A stretch of 64,000 nucleotides of DNA, taken from assembly GCF_900090265.1 (NCBI RefSeq), contig NZ_LT607752.1, forward strand, positions 186,001-250,000, written 5' to 3'. This stretch comes from Micromonospora rifamycinica. GTDB taxonomy: Bacteria > Actinomycetota > Actinomycetes > Mycobacteriales > Micromonosporaceae. This document shows, in pieces, positions 35,126-43,217 of the stretch. The notes under the pieces are model-generated. The model saw nothing but the letters and a program-made list of their open reading frames with translations, was not told where the DNA came from and ran no database searches. A program made the translations under genes and the position numbers. Within the stretch, counting starts at the first letter, position 1, and each line of letters starts with the position of its first letter.

Positions 35126-35907
35126 GCGTGGGCGGGGAGGCGGCGCGGTCGCCGGACTTCGTGCAGTCGCTGGAGCGCGGACTCGCGGTGATCCGGGCCT
35201 TCGACGCCGAGCACCCGCGGCTCACGCTGAGCGAGGTGGCCCGGCGGACCGGGCTGACCCGGGCCGCCGCCCGCCGGTTCCTGCTCACCCTGGTCGAGTT
35301 GGGTTACGTGCACACCGACGGCCGGTTGTTCTCGCTGCGGGCGCGGATCCTCGCCCTCGGCTACGCGTACCTGTCGGGCCTCGGCCTGCCCGAGATCGCG
35401 CAGCGGCACATGGAGGCCCTGGTCGCGCAGGTGCAGGAGTCCTGTTCGGTGTCGGTGCTCGACGGCGACGAGGTGGTCTACGTCGCCCGGGTGCCCACCA
35501 AGCGGATCATGACGGTGGGGATCAACGTCGGCACCCGGTTCCCCGCGTACGCCACCTCGATGGGACGGGTGCTGCTGGCCGCGCAGCCGGCGGACTGGTT
35601 GGACGACTACCTCGCCACCGCGTCGCTGCGGCCGTTGACCCGGCGCACCGTCACCGACCCGGCCAGGTTGCGGGCCGTCCTGACGAGGATCGCCGGCCAG
35701 GGCTACGCCATCGTGGACCAGGAACTGGAGGAGGGTCTGCGCTCGCTGGCCGCGCCGATCCACGGCGAGGACGGCACGGTGGTCGCGGCGGTGAACCTGT
35801 CCGCCCACGCCAGCCGGGGGTCCTTCGAGCTGATCCGGCGGGAGCTGCTGCCGCCGCTGCTGGCCACGGCGCGGCGGATCGAGGAGGATCTGCGGGGCGC
35901 GGCCTGA
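35122..35907 (+). CDS. pcaR: IclR-family regulator of the pca operon
   Basis: 261 residues. HTH at about 12-70 (VQSLERGLAVIRAFDAE, LSEVARRTGLTRAAARRFLLTLVELGYV), then the IclR effector domain (CSVSVLDGDEVVYVARVPTKRIMTVGINVGTRFPAYATSMGRVLLA). The VPTKRIM segment is typical of the PcaR/PcaU/PobR branch that senses 3-oxoadipate or protocatechuate. It is the last gene, GTG overlapping the pcaC stop, so the operon carries its own regulator. Its likely site is the palindrome at 29655. Confidence 0.92.
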   Translation: MSVGGEAARSPDFVQSLERGLAVIRAFDAEHPRLTLSEVARRTGLTRAAARRFLLTLVELGYVHTDGRLFSLRARILALGYAYLSGLGLPEIAQRHMEALVAQVQESCSVSVLDGDEVVYVARVPTKRIMTVGINVGTRFPAYATSMGRVLLAAQPADWLDDYLATASLRPLTRRTVTDPARLRAVLTRIAGQGYAIVDQELEEGLRSLAAPIHGEDGTVVAAVNLSAHASRGSFELIRRELLPPLLATARRIEEDLRGAA

Positions 35908-35923
35908 GTCGGCCGGAGGGCCG

Positions 35924-36394
35924 TCACCCCACCCGGTAGAGCCGGTCCGCCGGGTCCACGACAGCGGTCAGCAGCGCACCGGGCACGAGCGCCGGGTCGT
36001 CGGGCCGGACGGTGTCGGCCTCGAAGGCGGCGAACCCGGGTCCGTGGATCCGCAGGTGGAGCAGGAGCCCCGGGTCCTCGCCGCCGAGGTGGTGCGCCAC
36101 GGTGAGGATCTCCGCCGTCGCGGCGACCCCGGTGGCGTCGAGCTGGCGCGCGTCGCGGCGGGACCGGTCGACCACCCGCCAGCCGAAAAGGCCGAAGCCG
36201 ACGCTGACGACGGTGGTGAACACCCCGCCGGCGAGCAGGCCACAGCGCTCCCCGGTCGACACCGGCAGGTCGCCCAGCAGGTCGGCGGCGAGCAGGGCCG
36301 GCCCGGGCAGGCAGATGGCCAGGAAGACCAGCCGGCAGAGGAAGGCGCCGACCGGCCCGATGCGGGTCTCCGCCTCCCGGGGTGCGCGCGTCAT
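35924..36394 (-). CDS. Small membrane protein, unknown function
   Basis: 156 residues. Two membrane helices are seen at about 14-34 (FLCRLVFLAICLPGPALLAA) and 52-75 (CGLLAGGVFTTVVSVGFGLFGW). The remaining ~75 residues are soluble, with a beta-rich DUF3592-like feel (DATGVAATAEILTVAHHLG, LLLHLRIHGPGFAAFEADT, VPGALLTAVVDPADRL). No function can be named. It has no Shine-Dalgarno, but TAGGGT lies exactly six bases before the ATG, suggesting a leaderless transcript. Confidence 0.7.
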   Translation of the reverse strand: MTRAPREAETRIGPVGAFLCRLVFLAICLPGPALLAADLLGDLPVSTGERCGLLAGGVFTTVVSVGFGLFGWRVVDRSRRDARQLDATGVAATAEILTVAHHLGGEDPGLLLHLRIHGPGFAAFEADTVRPDDPALVPGALLTAVVDPADRLYRVG

Positions 36395-36417
36395 GGCGGC
36401 ACCCTAGAACACCCGAC

Positions 36418-36446
36418 GGCGGGCCGGTACCCGGTACCGGCCCGCC
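36418..36446 (-). terminator. 13-bp hairpin after the CBM2 hydrolase gene
   Basis: GGCGGGCCGGTAC (36418-36430) pairs perfectly with GTACCGGCCCGCC (36434-36446) across CCG. It lies 33 bases past the stop of the gene at 36480 on that gene's strand. Confidence 0.8.
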
Positions 36447-36479
36447 GCGGACCATCCGCCTGCCTCCTCGGGTGGTCGT

Positions 36480-37727
36480 TCAGCTTCCGGTGCAGGTGGC
36501 GGTGGCGCCGGCACCGGTCCCGGTGCCCTGGAAGCCGAAACTGGTGGCCTGTCCGGCGGCCAGCCGTCCGTTGTAGCTCTGGTTCGTGACGGTGACGCTG
36601 CCGCTGGTGCCGCTGCCGACGCCGTTCCACAGCGAGGTGACCGACGCTCCGCTCGGCAGGTTCAGGGTGACCCGCCAGCCGGTGAGCGCGCTGGTTCCCG
36701 CGGTGACGCTGACGTTGGCGACGAACCCGCCGTTCCACTGGTCCTGCACCGCGTAGACCGCGGTGCAGCCGGCGTTCCCGCCGGGCGGCGGAGTGGTGGG
36801 TGGCGGCGTGGTCGGCGGGGGAGTGGTCGGCGGTGGCGTGGTGGGCGGCGGCGTGGTGGGCGGGGGAGTGGTCGGCGGCGGGTCGCCGAGCGTCAGGTTC
36901 TTCTGCTGGACGGTCCACTGGGTGCGGCAGAGCCCGCAGTTGGCGCCGACGAAGTTGGTGCCGGCGGTGGTGTCGCCCTTGAGCCGCCACTTGAGGTAGA
37001 GCACCGCCACCCGGCCGAACTCGCCGCCGTTGGGCTGGTCGTAGGTGCCGCCGTGCCCGACGTTGAGGTTGCCCATGAAGGCGGGCAGCCCGGCCGGCAG
37101 CTTGCCCCAGTCGTCGATGGCGTTCGGGTAGGCGATGTCGCTGGGGCCACCGACGAAGTAGGCGATCGGCTTGGTGAGCCGCCGGAGCTGGTAGTCGTCG
37201 GCGTCGTTGAGCAGGCCGCTGCTGAAGATGCCGGTGGTGGTCACCCGGGGATCGTTGGAGACGGCGTACGCCTCCAGACCGCCACAGGAGAAACCGGCGA
37301 CGGCGACCTTGCCGGTGTCGATCCGGTTGTAGTACTTGCTGCCCTGACGGGAGTTCTCCGCCACTGCCCAGTCGATGGACTGGGTGAGCATCTGCGAGTT
37401 GGTGGAGCCGGAGGCGTTCGGCCCGCCGTTGGCGATGGCCAGGAAGCCGTGCGAGGCGATCTCACGCAGGAAGTTGCCCTGTGAGAGGCCGTTGGCCGAG
37501 CAGCCGCCGTTGCCCCAGACGAGGATCGGCAGCCGCTCGGTCGGCAGCGTCTGCGGCCGGAAGATGGTGTGGTTGGGCAGGCTGGCCGAGGTCTCGTAGT
37601 CGGCGGGGTAGGGCCCCGATCCGCCCACTGCGGCGTCGGCCGGCGTCGCGCCGAGGGTCATCAGCACGGCGGCTGCCGGCACGAGCGCGGCCGTCAGGCC
37701 GGCGTAGAGCTTCGATCTGAGTGGCAT
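36480..37727 (-). CDS. Secreted alpha/beta-hydrolase with CBM2
   Basis: 415 residues. The signal peptide ends near ADA (residues 31-33). The catalytic domain (about 37-275) has nucleophile elbow GFSCGG (Ser147), probable acid in GGPSDIAYP (Asp197) and histidine in VGHGGTYD (His225). An oxyanion segment is LVWGNGGCSANG. A TPPPT linker (283-316) leads to a CBM2 (320-415). Attachment to cellulose or xylan suggests an esterase acting on plant cell-wall esters, possibly acetyl, feruloyl or cutin-like; the substrate is not determined by sequence. The ATG at 37727 follows AGGAGGG and the signal peptide begins there. Confidence 0.85.
   Translation of the reverse strand: MPLRSKLYAGLTAALVPAAAVLMTLGATPADAAVGGSGPYPADYETSASLPNHTIFRPQTLPTERLPILVWGNGGCSANGLSQGNFLREIASHGFLAIANGGPNASGSTNSQMLTQSIDWAVAENSRQGSKYYNRIDTGKVAVAGFSCGGLEAYAVSNDPRVTTTGIFSSGLLNDADDYQLRRLTKPIAYFVGGPSDIAYPNAIDDWGKLPAGLPAFMGNLNVGHGGTYDQPNGGEFGRVAVLYLKWRLKGDTTAGTNFVGANCGLCRTQWTVQQKNLTLGDPPPTTPPPTTPPPTTPPPTTPPPTTPPPTTPPPGGNAGCTAVYAVQDQWNGGFVANVSVTAGTSALTGWRVTLNLPSGASVTSLWNGVGSGTSGSVTVTNQSYNGRLAAGQATSFGFQGTGTGAGATATCTGS
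36780..36881 (-). repeat. In-frame TPPPT linker repeat
   Basis: About six 15-nt units encode TPPPT between hydrolase and CBM2, in the same repeat style as the xylanase linker at 8961-9108 but inverted. Confidence 0.85.
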
Positions 37728-37876
37728 GCACCCTCCTGCGGGTGTCGGCGGTGGCACCCCTGCGGTGGCGGGGCTGCCGCCGGGCCCGACCAGGGTGGTC
37801 GGCGCCGGCGGCGGGGCGGGCCGACGTGGACGCGTCGACCGCCGGCCGCAGTCCCCACAGGCGGTCGCGGTATGCA

Positions 37877-37908
37877 GTTACTATCACTGTGGTAACGAAA
37901 AGTGTCAA
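37877..37908 (-). promoter_or_regulatory. Promoter and dyad of the CBM2 hydrolase gene
   Basis: Reading leftwards: TTGACA (37908-37903), exactly 17 nt, GATAGT (37885-37880). The inverted repeat GTTAC-N10-GTAAC (37877-37896) overlaps the -10 and spacer. The -10 resembles the xylanase GATACT. It lies 150 bases before the ATG; nothing else is seen in that leader. Confidence 0.6.
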
Positions 37909-37954
37909 TGTCTTGCCCGGCTGGCGGGCCGGGTCCGACGCCCGTCCGGGCCGG

Positions 37955-38947
37955 TCAGCCGGTACGGCGTGGGACTCCGGGCGGGCCGTCGGCCGGTTCC
38001 GGGCGGGTGGCGTCCCGGGTGGCGTCGAAGTGGGTGATCCAGCCGGCGGCGGCCGGCCAGTGCGGGGCAGCCACCTCGACCAGCCGGGCGCGGGCGAGCG
38101 CGCCGAGCGCGCCGTGGACGTCCAGGAAGGTCTCCCGGGCCTGCTGGCGGGGCCAGGGCTGCGGCAGCAGATGGGCGGGCAGGTCCGGGTCGGTGTCGGC
38201 GAACCGCCGCCAGGAGTCCATCGCGGAGGTGCGCGCCACCAGAGCCGTGGCCGGGTCGACCGAGCCCCGGCGGGCGGCCGCCCGCAACGGCGCGTAGCGT
38301 GCGACGAAGGCCGTGTAGCCGGCGGCGAGGCCGGTCAGGTCGTACGCGGCGGCCGGGCCGTGCGGGCCGGACTCCTCGTCGAACCGGGCGTGCAGCACCG
38401 ACCAGCGCGCCCCCTCGACGGCGTGCAGCAGCGCCGTCAGCTCCTCCCGCACCGGTCCGGCGTGGCTGCCCGGCCGGATCCACACGCTGTCGTAGAGGCC
38501 CACGAAACCGTGGCCGGTCAGCGCCCGGCGCACCGCGTGCCGGGCGGCCTGGCCGGAGCTGGGGACCGAGAAGGAGACCACCACCCAGTCTCCGGTCCAG
38601 TGTGGTGGGCGTGCGCCGAAGTCCAGGAAGTGCCGCATCCGGGAGCGGTGCCGGGCGATCGCCGCGGGCGTGAGGTGGTAGACCGGCGGCCGGGTGTTAC
38701 CCCGGGCTGCGATGAGACCACGCTTGACCAGCCGCGACAGGGCCGCACGGGCGCTCGGTTCGGTGATCCCGAACTCCCGCAGCATCGCGATGACCGCCGC
38801 CGACGGCAGGTCGGCGTCCGCGGAGTCGAGGTACTCACCGAGCAGGGTGGCCAGCAGGTGCTGCGGGCTCGACCCGAGCTGCGCCCGGGGGGTGCGGACG
38901 TCGTCGGTGGGCTGTTCGGCGTTCACCCCGTCAGATTGTCCCACCAC
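37955..38947 (-). CDS. PaaX-family transcription regulator (second)
   Basis: 330 residues. N-terminal winged helix (LLATLLGEYLDSADADLPSAAVIAMLREFGITEPSARAALSRLVKRGLI), PaaX middle domain (WTGDWVVVSFSVPSSGQAARHAVRRALTGHGFVGLYDSVWIRPG) and helical C-terminal domain (MDSWRRFADTDPDLPAHLLPQPWPRQQARETFLDVHGALG). Sequence similarity to the PaaX at 23553 is only at family level. It stands alone, with no CoA-linked genes next to it. The first GTG (38947) is given, but GTG at 38926 is an equal candidate; neither has a Shine-Dalgarno. Confidence 0.85.
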   Translation of the reverse strand: MVGQSDGVNAEQPTDDVRTPRAQLGSSPQHLLATLLGEYLDSADADLPSAAVIAMLREFGITEPSARAALSRLVKRGLIAARGNTRPPVYHLTPAAIARHRSRMRHFLDFGARPPHWTGDWVVVSFSVPSSGQAARHAVRRALTGHGFVGLYDSVWIRPGSHAGPVREELTALLHAVEGARWSVLHARFDEESGPHGPAAAYDLTGLAAGYTAFVARYAPLRAAARRGSVDPATALVARTSAMDSWRRFADTDPDLPAHLLPQPWPRQQARETFLDVHGALGALARARLVEVAAPHWPAAAGWITHFDATRDATRPEPADGPPGVPRRTG

Positions 38948-39000
38948 GGTGGGGCCGCGCCCGGCCGCCGGGCCGGGGCATCGCCGCTGCGGCCCGTGAC

Positions 39001-39912
39001 ATGATGACGCCCATGGGCGAGCAGCAGGACGTCGGCGGGACCGACCGTCACCGTGGGTCGGGCACCGTGGCGCAGGAGGCGACGGACGGCGGGGTCGAGG
39101 CCCGGCTCGCCCTCGCCCAGGCTCCCGGCACGACCCACCTGACCCTGATCGACCTGGCCGCCGACCCGTCGCCGGTGGTCCGCCGGGCGGTCGCCAGCCG
39201 GCCCGACGCGCCCGCCCAGGCGCTGCGACCGCTGACCCGCGACCATGACCGTGAGGTACGGGAAGCGGTGGCGAGGAACCCGTCGACCTCGGTCGCCAAC
39301 CTGCTGCGCCTGGTCCGGGACGCCGACCGGTGGGTCCGCTGGGCGGTCGCCGGCAACCCGGCCTGCGACACGTCGGTACGCCGGGCGATGGTCCAGACCG
39401 CGGACAAGGAACTCCGTGGTCTGCTCGCCGAGTCGCGGGAACTGGAGCCCGAGCTGGCCGCGCGGCTGGTCGACGACGTCTCCCCCGAGGTGCGGGAACG
39501 GCTCGCCGCGCACACCCACGACCCCGAGGTGATCACCGCGCTGCTGGCCGACCGCACGGCCCGGGTGCGCAAGGGGCTGGCCCGCAATCCGCGCACCACC
39601 GCCGCCCAGCGCGGCGCGCTCGCCGCAGATCCCGTACCGGACGTCCGTGCCGCGCTGGTGGCCGCCGTCGCGCTGGACGAGGCGGACCTGCGCCGTCTGG
39701 TCGACGACCGGTCCGTGCAGGTACGGATGGCGGTGGCGACCTCGGAGCTGGTCCCGGCGCACCTGCGGCGGTCACTCGTCGACGATCCCGACGAACTGGT
39801 GGCCGGCGCGGCCCGGGAGTTCCGTCCCGGATCGGTGACGTCCCCGGTGGTCCGCCCGCCGCGGGTCGGTCACCGGGTCGGTCGGGGGCGGTCGGGCGAC
39901 GCCCGGCGCTGA
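39001..39912 (+). CDS. Leucine-rich-repeat-variant (LRV/HEAT-like) protein
   Basis: 303 residues. Residues about 45-270 are repeats of 24-26 residues in LRV style: LTLIDLAADPSPVVRRAVASRPDAPAQ, LRPLTRDHDREVREAVARNPSTSVAN, LLRLVRDADRWVRWAVAGNPACDTS, LADRTARVRKGLARNPRTTA, and so on. Such solenoids bind proteins or nucleic acids; no enzyme motif is present. The C-terminus is Arg/Gly rich. No operon partner. ATG 39013 preceded by CATGAT could be a leaderless start; ATG 39001 is the longest. Confidence 0.8.
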   Translation: MMTPMGEQQDVGGTDRHRGSGTVAQEATDGGVEARLALAQAPGTTHLTLIDLAADPSPVVRRAVASRPDAPAQALRPLTRDHDREVREAVARNPSTSVANLLRLVRDADRWVRWAVAGNPACDTSVRRAMVQTADKELRGLLAESRELEPELAARLVDDVSPEVRERLAAHTHDPEVITALLADRTARVRKGLARNPRTTAAQRGALAADPVPDVRAALVAAVALDEADLRRLVDDRSVQVRMAVATSELVPAHLRRSLVDDPDELVAGAAREFRPGSVTSPVVRPPRVGHRVGRGRSGDARR

Positions 39913-40125
39913 ACCGGTCCGCGCCACCGGTCCCCGTCCTCCGCGGCCGGCGGCGCTGCGGTCCCGGGCCGCACCGGGAACGCGGATCGGGCCGGCTGCC
40001 GCGTACCGCCCGTGCGGGGTCGTCGACGGTCGGACACCTTCCCGCGTCGTCGGAGGTGTTCCCCGGCGGGCGGACGAGGCGCGACAATTCTCGGGCGGAT
40101 TGACCGGGGTGGCTCTCTTCGGTTC

Positions 40126-40143
40126 CTACCGACCGGACGGTAG
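40126..40143. promoter_or_regulatory. TetR operator site A (tetR promoter)
   Basis: CTACCGACCGGACGGTAG, a 6-bp inverted repeat around six bases, 36 bases before the TetR ATG, so probably autoregulatory. It overlaps a possible TTCGGT-17-TAGCAT promoter (-10 at 40141). It matches the 18-bp consensus found at five other places. Confidence 0.7.
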
Positions 40144-40178
40144 CATTGTGTGGCTGTACAGGGGATAGGAGGCCACCA

Positions 40179-40814
40179 ATGGCGCGTGCGACGTCCCGCC
40201 CGGAGTCGACCCGACGCCGGCAACGCTGGCCCGACGGGTACGACCCGGAGAACACCCGCAACTCGTTGATCACGAGTGCGCTGGGGTTGATCGAGCAGCG
40301 TGGCTTCGACCGTACCTCGGTGCAGGAGATCGCCGACCAGGCGCAGCTCACCAAGGGGGCCTTCTACCACCACTTCGCCAGCAAGGACGACCTGCTGCGG
40401 CACATCCAGGAGGAGTACCTGGAGGCGCAGCTCGCCGCCATCCAGAAGATCGAGGCCGACAGCGACGACCCGACCGTCCGGGTACGGGAGCTGATCCGGT
40501 TCAGCCTGACCAGCGTGGCCGAGTACCGGGCGCACGTGACGATCTTCTACCAGGAGCGGCGCTACCTCACCGGTGACCTGTTCGCCGAGGTGACCCGCAA
40601 ACGTGGCCTGGTGGAGGCGGCCTTCGCCGGGATGGTCGCCGACGGGGTGGCCCGGGGGGCGTTCCGCCCGGACGTCGACCCCCGCATCGCCACCTTCGGG
40701 CTGGTCGGCATGTGCGCCTGGGCGTACCAGTGGCTCAACGTGGGTGGTCCGCTCAGCGTCGACGAGGTGGCCCGCCAGTTCAGCGCGATGGTGCTGGAGG
40801 GCCTGTCCGCCTGA
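40179..40814 (+). CDS. TetR-family repressor of the CoA-catabolic regulon
   Basis: 211 residues. The HTH is at about 24-70 (TSALGLIEQRGFDRTSVQEIADQAQLTKGAFYHHFASKDDLL). The C-terminal helical domain (about 80-208) resembles acyl-CoA-responsive TetR proteins of fatty-acid and steroid catabolism (RYLTGDLFAEVTRKRGLVEAAFAGMV, GLVGMCAWAYQWLNVGGPLSVDEVA). The ATG at 40179 follows ATAGGAGG; an upstream in-frame GTG lies close to the operator. It faces the acyl-CoA dehydrogenase gene tail to tail. Role inferred from its own 18-bp site being repeated through the following 22 kb. The ligand is probably a pathway CoA thioester. Confidence 0.9.
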   Translation: MARATSRPESTRRRQRWPDGYDPENTRNSLITSALGLIEQRGFDRTSVQEIADQAQLTKGAFYHHFASKDDLLRHIQEEYLEAQLAAIQKIEADSDDPTVRVRELIRFSLTSVAEYRAHVTIFYQERRYLTGDLFAEVTRKRGLVEAAFAGMVADGVARGAFRPDVDPRIATFGLVGMCAWAYQWLNVGGPLSVDEVARQFSAMVLEGLSA

Positions 40815-40847
40815 CCGCCCGGCGGTGGAGCGGCCGGCGGTGGAGCG

Positions 40848-41996
40848 TCAGTCCTTGAGGAGCTGGCGGGCCATCACGATCCGCTGGACCTGGTTGGTGC
40901 CCTCGTAGATTTGGGTGATCTTGGCGTCGCGCATCATCCGTTCGACGGGGTAGTCACGGGTGTAGCCGTAGCCGCCGAGGAGCTGCACGGCGTCGGTGGT
41001 GATCTCCATGGCCGCGTCGGAGGCGAAACACTTCGCCGCCGCCCCGAAGTACGTCAGGTCCGCGTCGCCGCGCTCGGACTTCCCGGCGGCGGTGTAGGTC
41101 AACTGCCGGGCCGCCTCCAGCTTCATGCCCATGTCGGCGAGCATGAACTGGATGCCCTGGAACTCCGCCACCGCCTTGCCGAACTGCTGACGCTCCCGCA
41201 CGTACCCCTTGGCGTAGTCCAGGGCGCCCTGGGCGATACCGACGGCCTGCGCGGCGATGGTGACCCGGGTGTGGTCCAGGGTCCGCATCGCGGTGCCGAA
41301 ACCGGTCCCCGGCTCACCGATGATCCGGTCGGCGGGGATGCGTACGTTGTCGAGGTAGACCTCCCGGGTCGGGGAGCCCTTGATGCCGAGCTTCTTCTCC
41401 GGAGCGCCGAAACTGACCCCCGGATCGGACTTCTCCACCACGAACGCCGAGATCCCCCGCGACCGCGCCGCCGGGTCGGTCACCGCGAACACCGTGTAGA
41501 ACTCGGAGACGCCGGCGTTGGTGATCCACCGCTTGACGCCGTTGAGCACCCAGTGATCACCGTCACGCACCGCCCGGGTCGTCATCGACGCCGCGTCACT
41601 GCCGGCCTCCGGCTCCGACAGGCAGTACGAGAACATCGCCTCCCCGGCCGCCACCGGCGGCAGGTACCGCTGCTTCACCTCCTCCGAGCCCGCCAGGATC
41701 AGCGGCATCGTGCCCAGCTTGTTCACCGCCGGGATCAGCGACGACGAGGCGCAGGCGCGGGCCACCTCCTCGATCACGATCGCGGTGGCCAGAGCGTCCG
41801 CACCCGCACCGCCGTACTCCTCGGGGATGTGCGGGGCGTGGAAGTCCGCGGCCCGCAGCGCGTCGTACGACGCCCGGGGGAACTCACCGGTCTCGTCGGC
41901 CTCGGCCGCGTACGGGGTCACCTTCGCGGCACAGACCTCACGAACCGCCTCACGGATCGCGTCGTGCTCCTCGGGCAACCGGTAGACGTCGAACAC
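40848..41996 (-). CDS. Acyl-CoA dehydrogenase, catalytic type
   Basis: 382 residues, complete three-domain fold. FAD and substrate segments are YCLSEPEAGSDAASMTT and KRWITNAG; the C-terminal catalytic Glu is present in QIYEGTNQVQRIVMARQLL. It desaturates an acyl-CoA at C2-C3 and passes electrons to ETF. The GTG at 41996 follows GAGGGGG; the longer frame begins in low-quality sequence (MVCCCDAWRRGG). It is divergent from the maoC gene, with TetR site B between them, so both are controlled together. Confidence 0.94.
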   Translation of the reverse strand: MFDVYRLPEEHDAIREAVREVCAAKVTPYAAEADETGEFPRASYDALRAADFHAPHIPEEYGGAGADALATAIVIEEVARACASSSLIPAVNKLGTMPLILAGSEEVKQRYLPPVAAGEAMFSYCLSEPEAGSDAASMTTRAVRDGDHWVLNGVKRWITNAGVSEFYTVFAVTDPAARSRGISAFVVEKSDPGVSFGAPEKKLGIKGSPTREVYLDNVRIPADRIIGEPGTGFGTAMRTLDHTRVTIAAQAVGIAQGALDYAKGYVRERQQFGKAVAEFQGIQFMLADMGMKLEAARQLTYTAAGKSERGDADLTYFGAAAKCFASDAAMEITTDAVQLLGGYGYTRDYPVERMMRDAKITQIYEGTNQVQRIVMARQLLKD

Positions 41997-42031
41997 CGTA
42001 AAACCCCCTCGTCGCCACGCGTCACAGCAGC

Positions 42032-42049
42032 ATACCACCTGGTCGGTAT
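42032..42049. promoter_or_regulatory. TetR operator site B (acyl-CoA dehydrogenase / maoC)
   Basis: ATACCACCTGGTCGGTAT, 36 bases before the dehydrogenase start. Leftwards, TATGCT (42034-42029) could be the -10; rightwards, TTGAAC (42061) with TTAGAT (42084) serves maoC. Confidence 0.75.
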
Positions 42050-42136
42050 GAAATGTGTCCTTGAACTGTCCCGTCAGCCGGTGTTAGATACCCGCCAGTC
42101 GGAATGGCGAGAACCGGATCGCCGCCCGGGGCCGCC

Positions 42137-42172
42137 CCGGACCGACACCCTGGACCGGACCGACACCCTGGA
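42137..42172. repeat. Two perfect 18-nt tandem copies
   Basis: CCGGACCGACACCCTGGA is repeated exactly at 42137 and 42155 in the leader of the maoC gene, 27 bases before its start. Confidence 0.8.
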
Positions 42173-42199
42173 CCCGCCACCTGGAACGGAGCCCCGCCG

Positions 42200-42685
42200 A
42201 TGCGCGCCCTGCGACGAACCACCATCGACACCCCGGACGACCTGCTGGCCCTGGTCGGTGCGGAGCTGGGCGTCAGCGCCCCGCGGGTGGTGACCCAGCA
42301 GCAGGTCGACCAGTTCGCCGACGTCACCGGGGACCACCAGTGGATCCACGTCGACGTGGAGCGCGCCCGGTCCGGGCCGTTCGGCTCGACCGTGGTGCAC
42401 GGGTTCCTGACCCTGGCCCTCGTCCCCCGGTTGCTCGCCGACATCCTGGCGGTGCGGACCTTCTCGATGGGGGTCAACTACGGTCTGGACCGGGTCCGCT
42501 TCGTCCGGCCGTTGCCCCCGGGTGTCGAGATCCAGGGCACCGCGACCCTCGTCGCGGCGAAGCCGATCGCCCCGGTGGGGGAGGGCGCCGCCGGTGTGCA
42601 GGCCAAGGCCTCGGTGGTGGTGGAGTTCGCCGAGACGTCGCAACCCTGCTGCGTGGCGGAGATCGTGTTCCGCTACTACGGCTGA
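42200..42685 (+). CDS. MaoC-like enoyl-CoA hydratase
   Basis: 161 residues, single hot-dog domain with active-site segment FADVTGDHQWIHVD (about 45-58) and VVHGFLTLALVP. It shares DHQWIHVD and VNYGLDRVRF with the hydratase at 21571, so the two are paralogues assigned to different pathways. It would hydrate the product of the divergent acyl-CoA dehydrogenase. The ATG follows GGAACGGAG. Its C-terminus has three cysteines (SQPCCVAEIV), uncommon in the family. Confidence 0.88.
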   Translation: MRALRRTTIDTPDDLLALVGAELGVSAPRVVTQQQVDQFADVTGDHQWIHVDVERARSGPFGSTVVHGFLTLALVPRLLADILAVRTFSMGVNYGLDRVRFVRPLPPGVEIQGTATLVAAKPIAPVGEGAAGVQAKASVVVEFAETSQPCCVAEIVFRYYG

Positions 42686-42688
42686 GCC

Positions 42689-42715
42689 CGGCGACCGGCG
42701 CTCACTCGGTCGCCG
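42689..42715. terminator. Bidirectional hairpin, maoC / flavin reductase
   Basis: CGGCGACCG (42689-42697) pairs perfectly with CGGTCGCCG (42707-42715) over nine bases, between two convergent stops. Confidence 0.7.
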
Positions 42716-43217
42716 TGCGGGACGGCGTGACGAACCGGCCCCGGTAGAACGACAGCGCCGGCACGTCCGTCTGCTTCAGGTGCACCTGGTCGACGTCGAT
42801 CAGGACGATCACGTGGTCGCCGCTGGTGATCACCTGGTCGCGTCGCCCGGTGAGGATCGCCGGTGTGTCGGGCAGCAGCGGCACGCCGTCGACGCCGGGC
42901 ACCCAGGACACCCCGTCGAGCCGTTGCGCCCCGGACAGCCCCGAGGTGGCGAACCGCCGGGCCACGTCCTGCTGGTCCTGGCTGAGGATGTGGATCGCGA
43001 TCCGCTCCGACCCGAGCAGGACGGGGAAGCTCGACGAGAAGCTGGTGACGCAGAAGAGCACCTTCGCCGGTTCCAACGAGACCGAGGTGAACGAGTTCAC
43101 GGTCAACGCGGCGACGGTGCCGTCCGCGGTCACCGCTGTCACCGCGGTCACGCCGGTGGGGAAGTGCCCGCACACCTGGCGGAACTCGGCGGAGTCGAAC
43201 AGGGGCTCGGCCATCAT
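42702..43217 (-). CDS. Flavin reductase domain protein (two-component monooxygenase partner)
   Basis: 171 residues, FMN-binding split barrel. Family segments are FRQVCGHFPTGVTAVTAVTADG, ALTVNSFTSVSLEPAKVLFCV, FAISVLS-like IAIHILSQDQQDVARRFA and GDHVIVLIDVDQV. Such reductases supply FMNH2 or FADH2 to a separate monooxygenase. The two luciferase-like monooxygenases at 62045 and 63133 are candidate partners. The ATG at 43217 overlaps the VOC gene stop (ATGA); a second ATG follows at once. It is the third gene of the crotonase-VOC-reductase operon. Confidence 0.9.
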   Translation of the reverse strand: MMAEPLFDSAEFRQVCGHFPTGVTAVTAVTADGTVAALTVNSFTSVSLEPAKVLFCVTSFSSSFPVLLGSERIAIHILSQDQQDVARRFATSGLSGAQRLDGVSWVPGVDGVPLLPDTPAILTGRRDQVITSGDHVIVLIDVDQVHLKQTDVPALSFYRGRFVTPSRTATE

